Below, piece by piece: positions 1-8,064 of a DNA stretch of 46,644 nt. Numbering within the stretch: position 1 is the stretch's first letter; every line of letters starts with the position of its first letter. A program made the position numbers and the translations under genes. The notes beneath the pieces are model-generated. The model ran no database searches, was not told the origin of the DNA, and saw nothing but the letters and a program-made list of their open reading frames with translations. Source of the DNA: an uncultured Oscillospiraceae bacterium (GTDB lineage Bacteria > Bacillota_A > Clostridia > Oscillospirales > Oscillospiraceae); the NCBI GenBank assembly GCA_944387755.1, contig CALXGC010000061.1, positions 1 to 46,644 of the forward strand. The letters are read 5' to 3'.

Positions 1-180
1 GAAAGGGGGTGCCGCCCAACGGGCGGCGGGGGATTGCAAAACAGTGGGCGCACAATGTGCGCCCCTACATGGATGGGCGCGCCGGGTCGTCGCGCCCCAC
101 GATACGTTTGCCGTTTAAACCCCCTCCGCCTCGCTTCGCTCGGCACCTCCCCCGAAGGGGGAGGCTTTTGGACGCGCCGC
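1..180. repeat. Intergenic palindromic repeat mosaic, block 1
   Basis: No gene lies here. The stretch is built from modules that recur elsewhere in the window: a truncated AAAGGGGG/GCCGCC...GGCGGC module (1-37), the palindrome GGGCGCACAATGTGCGCCC (47-65) followed by CTACA, a GGGCGCGCCGGG...CGCGCCCC module (75-100), and a CCTCGCTTCGCTCGGCACC module ending in the perfect hairpin CCTCCCCC-GAA-GGGGGAGG (about 120-172). The same words return near 4.1, 13.5, 23.0, 28.8, 34.7, 36.7 and 42.0 kb. The block continues out of the window on the left. Confidence 0.85.
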
Positions 181-237
181 TCCCCCGGATGCGCTGGAAA
201 AATGCATGAAATTACGGACTGCAAACAAAAAATTTCA

Positions 238-266
238 TTGCTTTTTCTCCAGACATTGGGTATAAT
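238..266 (+). promoter_or_regulatory. Sigma-A-type promoter of the thiolase gene
   Basis: TTGCTT at 238-243 and a perfect TATAAT at 261-266 are separated by 17 bp. The start codon of the thiolase gene lies about 68 bp further on, with GGAGG at 320-324. Confidence 0.8.
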
Positions 267-333
267 GAGATATAAGAGCGGCCAACGGGCGTCCGCGGGA
301 CGCCGACTACACAAATTATGGAGGTCAACCAGA

Positions 334-1593
334 ATGAAAGAAGTCTATGTGGTCAACTGCTGCCGTACTGCCATCGGCTCCTTCGGCGGAAGCCTGAAGG
401 ACGTCCCCGCCGCCCAGCTGGGCTCCGTGGTTATTAAGGAAGCCCTGAACCGCGCCGGTGTGAAGCCGGAGAACGTGGATGAAGTGATGTTCGGCTGCAT
501 CCTCACCGCCGGCCTGGGCCAGAACGTGGCCCGCCAGGCCTCCCTGGGCGCCGGTATTCCCATCAGCGTCCCCGCCTACACCGTGGGCATGGTGTGCGGC
601 TCCGGCATGAAGTCCGTCATCGAGGGCGCCCGCTCCATTCTGGCCGGCGCCGCCGACATCATCGCAGCCGGCGGCCCCGAGAACATGTCCGCCGCCCCCT
701 GCTCCCTGCCCGCCGCCCGCTGGGGCGCCCGGATGTTCGACGGCAAGATGGTGGACACCATGGTGAAGGACGGCCTGTGGGACGCCTATAACAACTATCA
801 CATGGGCACCACCGCCGAGAATATCGCCGACGTGTGGGGCATCACCCGCGAGGAGATGGACGCCTTCGCCGCCTCCTCCCAGAACAAGACCGAGGCCGCC
901 CAGAAGGCCGGCCGCTTTGACGACGAGATCGTCCCTGTCATGGTCAAGCAGAAGAAGCAGATGGTGGAGTTCAAGGTGGACGAGTTCCCCCGCGCCGGCG
1001 TCACCGCCGAGGGCATTTCCAAGCTGAAGGGCGCCTTCCCTGTGGGCCCCGAGGGCGTGGAGGACGCCATTGACTACGCCTTCCAGCCCGCCCAGGTCCA
1101 CGAGGCCGACGCCCGCAAGCACGTCCAGCGCGTCACCGCCGCCAACGCCTCCGGCATCAACGACGGCGCCGCCGCCATCGTGCTGGCCTCCGGCGAGGCC
1201 GTGGAGAAGTACGGCCTGAAGCCCATGGCCAAGCTGGTGAGCTGGGGCCAGGGCGGCGTGGACCCGAAGATCATGGGCGTGGGCCCCGTCCCCGCCACCC
1301 GCCAGGCCATGAAGAAGGCCGGCCTGACCATCGACGACATGGACCTCATCGAGGCCAACGAGGCCTTCGCCGCCCAGTCCATCGCCGTGGCCCGCGAGCT
1401 GGGCTTCGACATGAGCAAGGTCAACGTCAACGGCGGCGCCATCGCCCTGGGCCACCCCGTGGGCTGCTCCGGCGCCCGCATCATCGTCACCCTGCTCCAC
1501 GAGATGTGCAAGCGGCCCGAGGCCAAGAAGGGCCTGGCCACCCTGTGCATCGGCGGCGGCATGGGCGTCGCCACCATCTTCGAGAAGTGCTGA
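334..1593 (+). CDS. thlA: Acetyl-CoA acetyltransferase (thiolase) with an internal insertion
   Basis: A 419-residue biosynthetic-type thiolase. The family condenses two acetyl-CoA to acetoacetyl-CoA, the entry to butyrate and related fermentation pathways in the cytoplasm. The nucleophile Cys88 lies in VCGSGMKS; His374 in [10 protein letters not shown] and Cys405 in CIGGGMG complete the active site, and NEAFAAQ is present. The ATG at 334 is chosen because GGAGG sits 9 bases upstream; the frame stays open upstream only through repeat DNA. The usual family length is about 392 residues. The excess is mainly a segment of roughly 26 residues inside positions 236-266, just before [12 protein letters not shown], where relatives go almost directly from the KL-x-x-AF motif to VTAGNASG. 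It has its own promoter and terminator, so it appears to be a single-gene unit. Confidence 0.95.
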   Translation: MKEVYVVNCCRTAIGSFGGSLKDVPAAQLGSVVIKEALNRAGVKPENVDEVMFGCILTAGLGQNVARQASLGAGIPISVPAYTVGMVCGSGMKSVIEGARSILAGAADIIAAGGPENMSAAPCSLPAARWGARMFDGKMVDTMVKDGLWDAYNNYHMGTTAENIADVWGITREEMDAFAASSQNKTEAAQKAGRFDDEIVPVMVKQKKQMVEFKVDEFPRAGVTAEGISKLKGAFPVGPEGVEDAIDYAFQPAQVHEADARKHVQRVTAANASGINDGAAAIVLASGEAVEKYGLKPMAKLVSWGQGGVDPKIMGVGPVPATRQAMKKAGLTIDDMDLIEANEAFAAQSIAVARELGFDMSKVNVNGGAIALGHPVGCSGARIIVTLLHEMCKRPEAKKGLATLCIGGGMGVATIFEKC

Positions 1594-1630
1594 GTTTTCT
1601 CACTTGACTCAGTTTTCCTCCTTTTATAGC

Positions 1631-1671
1631 AGAAGCCCCTGCGGAGCGCTCCGCAGGGGCTTCTGTTTTTA
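1631..1671 (+). terminator. Terminator between thiolase and ytvI
   Basis: A perfect 34-bp inverted repeat (AGAAGCCCCTGCGG and its complement, 1631-1664) is followed by GTTTTTA. The stop codon of the convergent ytvI gene overlaps the T-run. Confidence 0.9.
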
Positions 1672-2835
1672 TTCCGGCTTTTTGGGCGGCCGCTCCCGAA
1701 GGACGGCCATAATGTCCTCCGCGGCGGCCTCCGCGTCGGCGCGGGCCCCGTCGAAGAGGCCCAGCTGCACCAGACTCAGGGCAATCAGGGTGATGGTGGG
1801 ACCCAGAATCATGCCCAGCACGCCGGCCACCCGCCAGCCGATATAGATGCTGATGAGGGACACGATGGGGGACAGCCCCGTCTGGTCGCCCACAAACTTG
1901 GGCTCGCCCATCCGGCGGAACAGGGCAATGACGCCCCAGATGAGCATCAGCTCCAGGGCATGGAAGTAATTGCCCATAAACAGGTCAATTGCGGCCCACG
2001 GGACCATCACCGTGCCCGCGCCGATGATGGGGATGAAGTCCATCACCGCCAGCACCAGGGCCAGCAGCAGGCTGTAGGGCTGCCCAATGATGAAAAAGCC
2101 AATCAGCAGGATGAAAAACACCACCACAGACAGCAGCAGCTCCGCCCGCAGATAGCTCCCGAAGGCCCCCAGGGCGGTGTCCCGCAGCTGCTTGACAAAA
2201 TTCAGCAGCCGCTGGTGGGTGTGCCTGGCCGCCTGCGCCCCCAGGTGGGGATAGTCCACCGTGAGCATATAGCAGGCCATGATATAGATGATCAGCGCCA
2301 GAACAAAGTCGGGCACCCCCTGGGCCTTCTGAATGGTGTACTCCGCCAGGGAGTTCAGATACTGGGGCACCGCGCCGGCCAGCCAGTCCATCAGGCTGAC
2401 GGTGGCGGAATCCACATGCTCCCGCAGCTCGGTGGGAATCATGGTCCAGAACCGGGCGGACATCTCCTCAATCTGGGCCAGCGTGCTCTGCACTCCCGCC
2501 AGAAGGCCGTTCCAGTTCTGGGTCAGAGACACCAGCTCCACCCCGGCGGCATAGCCCAGATAGCCGATCCCCGCCCCCAGCAGGCCGAAAAGCAGCAGCA
2601 GAATCAGCAGGGTGGACAGCTTCCGCGGCACCCCCAGCCGCCGCTGAAACCACCGGATCAGCGGGTGGAGGATGGCGGCGGTAATCAGCGCCGCCACAAA
2701 GGGGGCGAACAGGGACAGCAGGGGCAGCCCCACCCGCTTCAGCAGCCAGACCGCCGCCAGAAGCAGAGCCAGCCGAATGCCCAGCCGGGCCCAAATCCGG
2801 CCGCGCTCCGGCCAGGACAGCTTGGTTTCCTCCAT
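1669..2835 (-). CDS. ytvI: AI-2E/YtvI-family integral membrane protein
   Basis: A 388-residue polytopic membrane protein of the AI-2 exporter (PF01594) superfamily, closest in character to the sporulation-associated YtvI proteins. Several hydrophobic segments are visible (about residues 17-36, 40-60, 72-95, 175-195, 230-285, 300-345). The family hallmark DFIPIIGAGTVMVPWA is followed by GEPKFVGDQTGLSPI, a YtvI-like signature. It ends in a hydrophilic acidic and basic tail. The transported substrate of this branch is not known; a role in spore formation is inferred from the family only. It lies 7 bp downstream of the degV gene on the same strand, so the two are probably cotranscribed. Confidence 0.88.
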   Translation of the reverse strand: MEETKLSWPERGRIWARLGIRLALLLAAVWLLKRVGLPLLSLFAPFVAALITAAILHPLIRWFQRRLGVPRKLSTLLILLLLFGLLGAGIGYLGYAAGVELVSLTQNWNGLLAGVQSTLAQIEEMSARFWTMIPTELREHVDSATVSLMDWLAGAVPQYLNSLAEYTIQKAQGVPDFVLALIIYIMACYMLTVDYPHLGAQAARHTHQRLLNFVKQLRDTALGAFGSYLRAELLLSVVVFFILLIGFFIIGQPYSLLLALVLAVMDFIPIIGAGTVMVPWAAIDLFMGNYFHALELMLIWGVIALFRRMGEPKFVGDQTGLSPIVSLISIYIGWRVAGVLGMILGPTITLIALSLVQLGLFDGARADAEAAAEDIMAVLRERPPKKPE

Positions 2836-2842
2836 AGGACTG

Positions 2843-3709
2843 TTATGCCTCCCGATAGACCAGGCCGATCAGGTTGGGACCGGCGTTGATGGCGACGACG
2901 CCTCCGACGGGGTACGTCATATCCGCCGGAGCCCCCAGGGCTTTGGCGCTCTCCTCCGCCAGGCGGGCGGCCTGTTCCTCGTTGCTCCCCCGGATGATCA
3001 GATAGGGCGTGCCCTCCTGCCGGGTCTTCCGGCACGCCTCCAGCAGGGCGGGCACCACGTTCTTCTCCCCCCGCACCTTGGAGAGGATCTTCGAGTCCCC
3101 GTCCTCAAAGGTCATAATGGGCTTCAGGCCCAGGGCGTCCCCCACAAAGGCCGCCGCCGCCGACACCCGGCCCGACTTCTTGGCGAAGCGCAGGTCCAGC
3201 GGGGCGAAAATCACCCGCACATGGTCCAGCCAGTCCCGGAGATAGGCCAGCACCTCCCCCTCGTCGGCGCCGTTCCGGGCCATTTTCGCCCCCTGAACCA
3301 CCGCCCAGCCGTAGCCCATGGTGTAGGTCTTGGAGTCCAGAATGTGGATGTGGAAGGTCTCCTTGGCCTCCGGATAGTCCTCATAAAACTCCTGCCGGGC
3401 CTGTACGGCGTTTTGATAGGTGGCCGAGCCCTTGGCGTTGATGGCGGTGTAAATCAGGCAGCGGACGCCGCTCTGAAAGGCCTCCTGAAAGCACTGGCTG
3501 AACACAAAGGGAATCAGCTGGGCGTGGGTGGGAATCTGGGGCGCTTTGAGCAGCCGGGGATAGAACTCCTCCGGCGTAAAGTCATAGCCGTCCTGCAGCT
3601 CCTTCGTGCCCATGGCGATGGGAAAGGGCAGAACCCGGATGTTCAGCTCCTCCCGCAGGGCGCGGGGGATGTCGGCGGCGGAGTCGGTGACAAATTGAAT
3701 CGGTACCAT
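2843..3709 (-). CDS. DegV family fatty-acid-binding protein
   Basis: A 288-residue cytoplasmic DegV protein. Family members bind a fatty acid in the cleft between two alpha/beta domains; in some Gram-positives (FakB) they present exogenous fatty acids to the kinase FakA. Visible hallmarks are the N-terminal FVTDSAADIP, the AINAKGSATYQNA region, ILDSKTYTMGYG and the LRFAKKSGRVSAAAAFVGDALGLKPI core, which line the lipid site in known structures. FakA is not in this window. The ATG at 3709 is preceded by GGAGGCC. It is the first gene of a pair with ytvI. Confidence 0.92.
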   Translation of the reverse strand: MVPIQFVTDSAADIPRALREELNIRVLPFPIAMGTKELQDGYDFTPEEFYPRLLKAPQIPTHAQLIPFVFSQCFQEAFQSGVRCLIYTAINAKGSATYQNAVQARQEFYEDYPEAKETFHIHILDSKTYTMGYGWAVVQGAKMARNGADEGEVLAYLRDWLDHVRVIFAPLDLRFAKKSGRVSAAAAFVGDALGLKPIMTFEDGDSKILSKVRGEKNVVPALLEACRKTRQEGTPYLIIRGSNEEQAARLAEESAKALGAPADMTYPVGGVVAINAGPNLIGLVYREA

Positions 3710-3812
3710 AGCGGCCTCCTGATACGATATAAAATAAAATATTCAAACAAAACATCTGTGCGCTGTAACGCCATTATTGCAGAAGCGGCGGCAATTGTCA
3801 ATGAAGGGAAGA

Positions 3813-4028
3813 TTAAGAAATCCCGTCCTTTTTCTTTTTCATGGGCGTCCGCGTGCCGTCCGGGCGCTGGAGATAGGTGTGCGCCAGCTGGGCCTCCAAA
3901 TTGGCCTTCACCGCGTCCAGATACTCCCGGCGCAGCAGGGCGCGCTCGTGCTTCTCCGCCTCGGTGAGGCCCTCCGTTTTGGCCTTCCGGGCCAGGGCGT
4001 TGATGCGGTCAATCTTTGCCTGTTCCAT
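3813..4028 (-). CDS. DUF896 (YnzC-like) small protein
   Basis: A 71-residue soluble protein of the DUF896/UPF0291 family. It opens with a helical hairpin, MEQAKIDRINALARKAK then EGLTEAEKHERALLRREYLDA, continues with VKANLEAQLAHTYLQRPDGT and ends in a lysine-rich tail; length and order match B. subtilis YnzC. The family is conserved in Firmicutes without an established function. The ATG at 4028 has AGGAGG seven bases upstream. The gene is flanked upstream by a large repeat block and is likely a single-gene unit; I see no convincing promoter beyond the repeats. Confidence 0.9.
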   Translation of the reverse strand: MEQAKIDRINALARKAKTEGLTEAEKHERALLRREYLDAVKANLEAQLAHTYLQRPDGTRTPMKKKKDGIS

Positions 4029-4084
4029 AAACTTTCCTCCTGTCTGCGTCTTTCCGCCTCGCTTCGGCGCGTGCAGCGTCTGTT

Positions 4085-4380
4085 GCCGTAGGGGCGGCCT
4101 TTGGCCGCCCGCTGGTTTAACCCCTTCCGCCTCGCTTCGCTCGGCACCTCCCCCGAAGGGGGAGGCTTTGGCGGGCGCACAATGTGCGTCCCTACAAAAA
4201 TGGGCGCGCCGGGCCGTCGTTTTTACCCCTTCCGCCTCGCTTCGCTCGGCACCTCCCCCGAAGGGGGAGGCTTTGGAGCGGCAACGTCCGTTGCTTGCGT
4301 AGGGGCGGCCCTTGCGGCCGCCCGTGAGCCGGCCGCCGCTTACCCCGTCCGGCGGGCGCACAATGTGCGCCCCTACAGCC
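4085..4380. repeat. Intergenic palindromic repeat mosaic, block 2
   Basis: The gap between the DUF896 gene and the YlmH-like gene consists almost wholly of repeat modules: GTAGGGGCGGCC-type (about 4089-4111), the CCTCGCTTCGCTCGGCACCTCC hairpin module twice (about 4121-4171 and 4227-4276), the GCGCACAATGTGCG palindrome (near 4173-4197 and 4353-4378) and a GGGCGCGCCGGGCCGTCG fragment. No reading frame here looks like a gene. Confidence 0.9.
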
Positions 4381-4387
4381 CGCTTTC

Positions 4388-5182
4388 TTAGACGTACCGC
4401 TCCAGCAGCAGCATAATCCGGCCCTTTTTGGACTCGCCCAGCACGGATTTCACCACGCATTTGCCCAGGCCCCGGCAGGTGAGCACGTCGCCCCCGGCCA
4501 CGGTCTGGCCGGCCTTCATGCACGGGCGGTGGTTGACGGCCACCCGTCCGGCGGATATAAACTCCGCGGCCCGGCCCCGTGAGACAGAGAATCCTGCGGC
4601 CAGCACGGCGTCCAGGCGCAGGGCGGCCACGGTGTCCCGGATGGTCTTCACCGTGGGGGGCTTTGGTGTCAGATGTTCCAGGGGAATCTCCTTCACAGAG
4701 ACCTTCCAGCGCCCGGCGGACTCCCACTGGCTGAGGAGGATGGGCAGGGCCTCCCGGAGGACCACTGTCTGACACCGGTCCTCCAGAAGCAGAATATCCC
4801 CCAGCTTCTCCCGCGTGAGTCCCAGGCCCATCAGGGAGCCCAAAATGTCCCGGTGGGTCAGGGCGGCTCCGCCGGGGAAGGCGGCCTCCAGGGCGGCCAG
4901 GGGGCTGTCCGGGCCGGAGAGAAAGTCCGGCTCCTGCCAGTCGGGGAGAAAGCACAAAATATTCCGCTCCGCCCCCTCATAGCCTCCCGCGGCCAGGCAG
5001 CGGGGAGCGCCCCAGGCCCGGAGCAGATCGGACGCGGCGGCCTGCTCCCCCGGCGACAGAAAGGGGGTCCAGGCGGGGATGTTCCGGCGCTGGCACAGCT
5101 CCAGCTTATCCAGCACCCGCGCCAGCAGCACCCGCTCCTCTCCGCTGTGGGCGCAGCGGTCCAGCAGCTCCGTCTTGTTCAC
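4388..5182 (-). CDS. ylmH: YlmH-like S4-domain RNA-binding protein
   Basis: A 264-residue YlmH-type protein. The C-terminal S4 fold (about residues 180-255) contains RLDAVLAAGFSVSRGRAAEFISAGRVAVNHRP, the typical small RNA-binding core; the N-terminal two thirds match the YlmH layout, with FLSPGEQ and LTHRDILGSLMGLGLTREKLGDI. YlmH proteins act at ribosomal RNA or stalled peptidyl-tRNA complexes in Firmicutes and often sit near sepF; here sepF is 23 kb away. The start is GTG at 5182, supported by AGGAGG seven bases upstream and by a good promoter (TTGTGC-17-TATACT). A monocistronic unit, divergent from the MATE gene. Confidence 0.9.
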   Translation of the reverse strand: MNKTELLDRCAHSGEERVLLARVLDKLELCQRRNIPAWTPFLSPGEQAAASDLLRAWGAPRCLAAGGYEGAERNILCFLPDWQEPDFLSGPDSPLAALEAAFPGGAALTHRDILGSLMGLGLTREKLGDILLLEDRCQTVVLREALPILLSQWESAGRWKVSVKEIPLEHLTPKPPTVKTIRDTVAALRLDAVLAAGFSVSRGRAAEFISAGRVAVNHRPCMKAGQTVAGGDVLTCRGLGKCVVKSVLGESKKGRIMLLLERYV

Positions 5183-5211
5183 AGCCTCTCCTCCTCTCCG
5201 GCGTTTTCTTT

Positions 5212-5240
5212 AGTATAACAGGAACCGGCCTCCGGCACAA
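5212..5240 (-). promoter_or_regulatory. Promoter of the ylmH-like gene
   Basis: Read on the minus strand: TTGTGC (5240-5235), 17 bp, TATACT (5217-5212), with a TG one base before the -10 (extended -10). The GTG start lies 30 bases downstream. Confidence 0.7.
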
Positions 5241-5253
5241 GGCATTTCCGCCC

Positions 5254-5282
5254 TTGCCTGTCCGGCCTCCAGGGTGTACAAT
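5254..5282 (+). promoter_or_regulatory. Promoter of the MATE gene
   Basis: TTGCCT at 5254-5259, 17 bp, TACAAT at 5277-5282. It sits back to back with the ylmH promoter. Confidence 0.7.
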
Positions 5283-5323
5283 GTTAAAAACATGTAAAAG
5301 CGCGGCGAAAGGGGGTCCGTCGG

Positions 5324-6685
5324 TTGATTCAGCAGACCTATGACTTCTCCAAGGGGAGCATCTCCAAAAACATTCTGTCTCTTGCGGTTCCCATGACGGC
5401 GGCTCAGGTGGTCAACGTCCTCTACAGCGTGGTGGACCGGATTTATCTGGGCCTGCTGCCCGGCCATCTGGCCCTCACCGGCCTGGGGCTCACCCTGCCG
5501 GTGATCTCCATCATTATGGGCTTTGCCAACCTGTGCGGCACCGGCGGCGCGCCCTTGTGCTCTATGGCGCGGGGCCGGGGCGACCTGAAGGAGGCGGAGC
5601 GGGTGATGGGCAACGCCTTTACCCTGCTGCTGATTTTCGGGGCGGCCGTCACCGCGCTGTTCCTGGCGGTGAAGCGGCCCATGCTCTATCTCTTCGGGGC
5701 CAGCGACGCCACCTATCCCTACGCCGACGCCTATATGACCATCTATCTGCTGGGCACCCTCTTTGTGATGATCGGCCTGGGCATGAACCCCTTTATCAAC
5801 GCCCAGGGCTTTGGCCGGACCGGCATGATGACCGTGTGCCTGGGGGCGGTGGTGAACATCGTGCTGGACCCGGTGTTTATTTTCCGGCTGGATATGGGGG
5901 TGCGGGGGGCCGCCCTGGCCACGGTGATTGCCCAGGGGTGTTCCGCCGCGTGGGTGCTGAAATTTCTCACCGGGAGGCGGGCCACCCTCCGGCTGCGGCG
6001 GCAGAATCTGGCCCTCCAGGGGGCGCGGGTGAGGCGCATTGTGGCTCTGGGCCTGTCGGGCTTCTTCATGAACCTGACCAACAGCCTGGTGCAGATTGTG
6101 TGCAACGCCACCCTCCAGCGCTATGGCGGCGACCTGTATGTGGGCGTCATGACCATCATCAACTCCCTGCGGGAGGTCTTCCACATGCCCATCCAGGGCC
6201 TGTCCAACGGGGCCCAGCCCGTGGCCAGCTTCAACTACGGGGCGGGCAAGTACCGCCGGGTGTGCGCCTCCATCCGCTTCAGCGTGTCCGGCACCGTGGC
6301 CTGCGCCGCCTTCTTCTGGGCGCTGGCCATGCTGTTCCCCGCGCCGCTGATTCAGATTTTCAACCGGGACCCGGAGGTGGTGGCCGCCGGCGTCCCCGCC
6401 CTGCGCATCTACTTCTGCCTGTTTATCTTCATGTCCCTCCAGATGGCCGGACAGGGGGTGTTCGTCAGCCTGGGCCGCTCCAGGCAGGCCGTCTTCTTCT
6501 CCCTGCTGCGCAAGGCGGTCATCAACGCCCCCCTCACCGTGCTGCTGCCCATCTGGATGGGCACCACCGGGGTCTTCGCCGCCGAGGCGGCGTCCCAGCT
6601 CACCGGCGGCCTGGCCTGCGGCCTGACCATGTACGCCACCGTCTACCGCCGGTACCGAAACCGGCCCGACCGGCCCGAACCGTAA
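5324..6685 (+). CDS. MATE family multidrug/cation exporter
   Basis: A 453-residue MATE transporter with about twelve membrane segments in two homologous halves. It opens with the family pattern ISKNILSLAVPMTAAQVVNVLYSVVDRIYLG; GLGMNPFINAQGFGRTGMMT and PIQGLSNGAQPVASFNYGAGKY are the conserved loops of each half. MATE proteins expel organic cations or drugs with sodium or proton uptake; the substrate cannot be told from sequence. The start is TTG at 5324, chosen because AAAGGGGG lies eight bases upstream and no in-frame ATG occurs near; the same unusual Shine-Dalgarno plus TTG pairing recurs at miaA. It has its own promoter and terminator. Confidence 0.92.
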   Translation: MIQQTYDFSKGSISKNILSLAVPMTAAQVVNVLYSVVDRIYLGLLPGHLALTGLGLTLPVISIIMGFANLCGTGGAPLCSMARGRGDLKEAERVMGNAFTLLLIFGAAVTALFLAVKRPMLYLFGASDATYPYADAYMTIYLLGTLFVMIGLGMNPFINAQGFGRTGMMTVCLGAVVNIVLDPVFIFRLDMGVRGAALATVIAQGCSAAWVLKFLTGRRATLRLRRQNLALQGARVRRIVALGLSGFFMNLTNSLVQIVCNATLQRYGGDLYVGVMTIINSLREVFHMPIQGLSNGAQPVASFNYGAGKYRRVCASIRFSVSGTVACAAFFWALAMLFPAPLIQIFNRDPEVVAAGVPALRIYFCLFIFMSLQMAGQGVFVSLGRSRQAVFFSLLRKAVINAPLTVLLPIWMGTTGVFAAEAASQLTGGLACGLTMYATVYRRYRNRPDRPEP

Positions 6686-6689
6686 CAGA

Positions 6690-6724
6690 AGAGCCCTGGA
6701 GCCAGACGGCCCCAGGGCTCTCTT
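6690..6724 (+). terminator. Terminator after the MATE gene
   Basis: GAGCCCTGG (6691-6699) pairs with CCAGGGCTC (6712-6720), followed by TCTTCTTGTCTT. It lies between two convergent genes and may serve both. Confidence 0.7.
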
Positions 6725-6730
6725 CTTGTC

Positions 6731-7702
6731 TTAAACGGGCAGGGCCGTGATGGCGGGAATGAGTACCGGCACGGACAGGGACAAAATCACGCCGGAGGCG
6801 AAGGAGTAGATGGCCATCCGGTCGCAGGTGGCGCTGACCACCACCGGGAGCACCGTGTCCATGGCGGTGGCGCCGGGGAGGGCCACCGCCTCGATGTACC
6901 CCAGCCGCCGGGCCACCACAGGCACGGCCACAATGGAGAACAGCTCGTGCATGATGTTGGACAGGAAGGCCGTGGCCGATATGGTGAGGGAGTAGGGGGC
7001 CAGCAGGGTGGGGGCCAGGGAGTACCACCCGAACCCGGCGGCGGCGGCCACGCAGTCCTTGGGCCCCAGGGGGAGGAACAGCCCCGCCAGGGCCGTGGCC
7101 GCGAAGGTGCCCAGAATGACCGCCAGGGGGACCAGCAGCACCCGCAAGCCGGCGCCCCGCACCGCCTGGAGCATGTTGCCCTGCCGCCCCATGTCCATCC
7201 CCACCAGGAAGAGCAGCAGGTAGAGGCCGAGGTTGATCACCGCCCCGCAGTGGACCGTCACAGCCCTGGGCAGCACAAAGCGCCCCGCCAGCATTCCCAG
7301 CGCCACCGCCGCCGCGATGAGCAGGGTGAGGCTGTGGTCCACGCGGACCTTGCCCCCGGCGCCCCGGTCCTCCCCCGTCTCCTGGGGGGAGCGGCCCTGG
7401 GCGTCCAGCTTCAGCAGGTACTTCCGCAGGGCGTGGACGGCCAGCATACTGCCCGCCATGGAGGTCAGGGTAATGGCCAGGGCGTTCAGGCCGATGGTCC
7501 CCAGAGAGGCCACAATCTCCTCGTTGGCCCCCAGCTCCGCCCCCAGGGTGGCGATGAGCAGCAGCAACGCCGCCGTCTGAAACCGCCCCAGCCAGGCCAT
7601 AGGCCTGTCCCGCAGGGCCGGCCGGGCCCCCAGAACCGCCCCCAGCGCCACCAAAATCAGATAGACGGCCAGATTGACCAGCGTTCCCCACATCTGCTCC
7701 AC
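6731..7702 (-). CDS. lysO: LysO-type lysine exporter
   Basis: A 323-residue membrane protein of the LysO/YbjE (DUF340) family, exporters of lysine and its analogues. The two halves are as in the family: an N-terminal half of four segments, a hydrophilic linker (about residues 97-122) and a C-terminal half bearing GMDMGRQGNMLQ, GFGWYSLAPTLL, SNIMHELFSIV and GATAMDTVLPVVV, the conserved intramembrane polar residues. Start: GTG at 7702, because GAGGAG lies eight bases upstream; an ATG at 7693 is spaced too far. Its own promoter is followed immediately by a terminator-like hairpin (7736-7770), so expression probably depends on read-through control. No lysine riboswitch was recognised. Confidence 0.9.
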   Translation of the reverse strand: MEQMWGTLVNLAVYLILVALGAVLGARPALRDRPMAWLGRFQTAALLLLIATLGAELGANEEIVASLGTIGLNALAITLTSMAGSMLAVHALRKYLLKLDAQGRSPQETGEDRGAGGKVRVDHSLTLLIAAAVALGMLAGRFVLPRAVTVHCGAVINLGLYLLLFLVGMDMGRQGNMLQAVRGAGLRVLLVPLAVILGTFAATALAGLFLPLGPKDCVAAAAGFGWYSLAPTLLAPYSLTISATAFLSNIMHELFSIVAVPVVARRLGYIEAVALPGATAMDTVLPVVVSATCDRMAIYSFASGVILSLSVPVLIPAITALPV

Positions 7703-7735
7703 AAAAACGTCTCCTCTCTCTCCTTAGTAAGCGCG

Positions 7736-7770
7736 CAAAAAAGCCGGGCGGCAAGCCCTGCCGCCCGGCT
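7736..7770 (-). terminator. Terminator-like hairpin in the lysO leader
   Basis: On the minus strand AGCCGGGCGG (7770-7761) pairs perfectly with CCGCCCGGCT (7751-7742) and is followed by TTTTTT (7741-7736 with one more T in the stem end). It lies between the lysO promoter and the lysO ribosome-binding site. It is either the terminator of the small upstream frame or an attenuator for lysO. Confidence 0.75.
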
Positions 7771-7783
7771 GAAGCTGTGGGTC

Positions 7784-7812
7784 ATTGTACCATGAAAGAG
7801 GAAAAATGTCCA
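7784..7812 (-). promoter_or_regulatory. Promoter upstream of lysO
   Basis: Minus strand: TGGACA (7812-7807), 17 bp, TACAAT (7789-7784). The predicted transcription start, near 7777, is only a few bases before the terminator-like hairpin. Confidence 0.7.
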
Positions 7813-7850
7813 CGGTTTTGTGCAGGGCGGAGGCCGGCGGCCTCCGCCCC

Positions 7851-7949
7851 TCACCGGTCGCTGGCCAGCCAGGACTCCCCCTGAAAAATCAGGTCGTCCA
7901 GGTCCCGGCCTCCGGCGCTCTCCCTCTGGTATCCGTTTGTCTCTTCCAT
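7851..7949 (-). CDS. Putative 32-residue small protein
   Basis: A short frame of 32 codons starting at an ATG with GGAGGAG placed seven bases upstream, a strong and well-spaced signal. The product is soluble and acidic: it starts MEETNGYQRES and ends LIFQGESWLASDR. I do not recognise it. It stands alone between the DUF4340 gene and lysO; a perfect inverted repeat (CCGGCATA/TATGCCGG, 7994-8019) lies upstream. The only support is the ribosome-binding site and the clean frame, so it may be a leader peptide, a true small protein or chance. Confidence 0.5.
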   Translation of the reverse strand: MEETNGYQRESAGGRDLDDLIFQGESWLASDR

Positions 7950-8064
7950 TTGATAACTCCTCCATGTGTAAGAATTCGCGTTCCGGCACAGGGCCGGCAT
8001 ACAGGCTATTCTATGCCGGGCAGGCCGAAAAATGTGCCGCTTTCTGTACACCGAAGGAAATCTT

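Noticed and set aside
34..333. Upstream in-frame extension of the thiolase (start at 34)
   Set aside because: It runs through palindromic repeat DNA and across the promoter; the ATG at 334 has the ribosome-binding site and matches the family N-terminus.
325..1500. Long antisense frame across the thiolase
   Set aside because: Low-complexity Gly/His/Leu composition typical of the antisense of GC-rich genes.
7702..7990. Lysine riboswitch upstream of lysO
   Set aside because: The leader is too short and I see none of the aptamer consensus (for example the AGAGGNGC and GGAAG elements).
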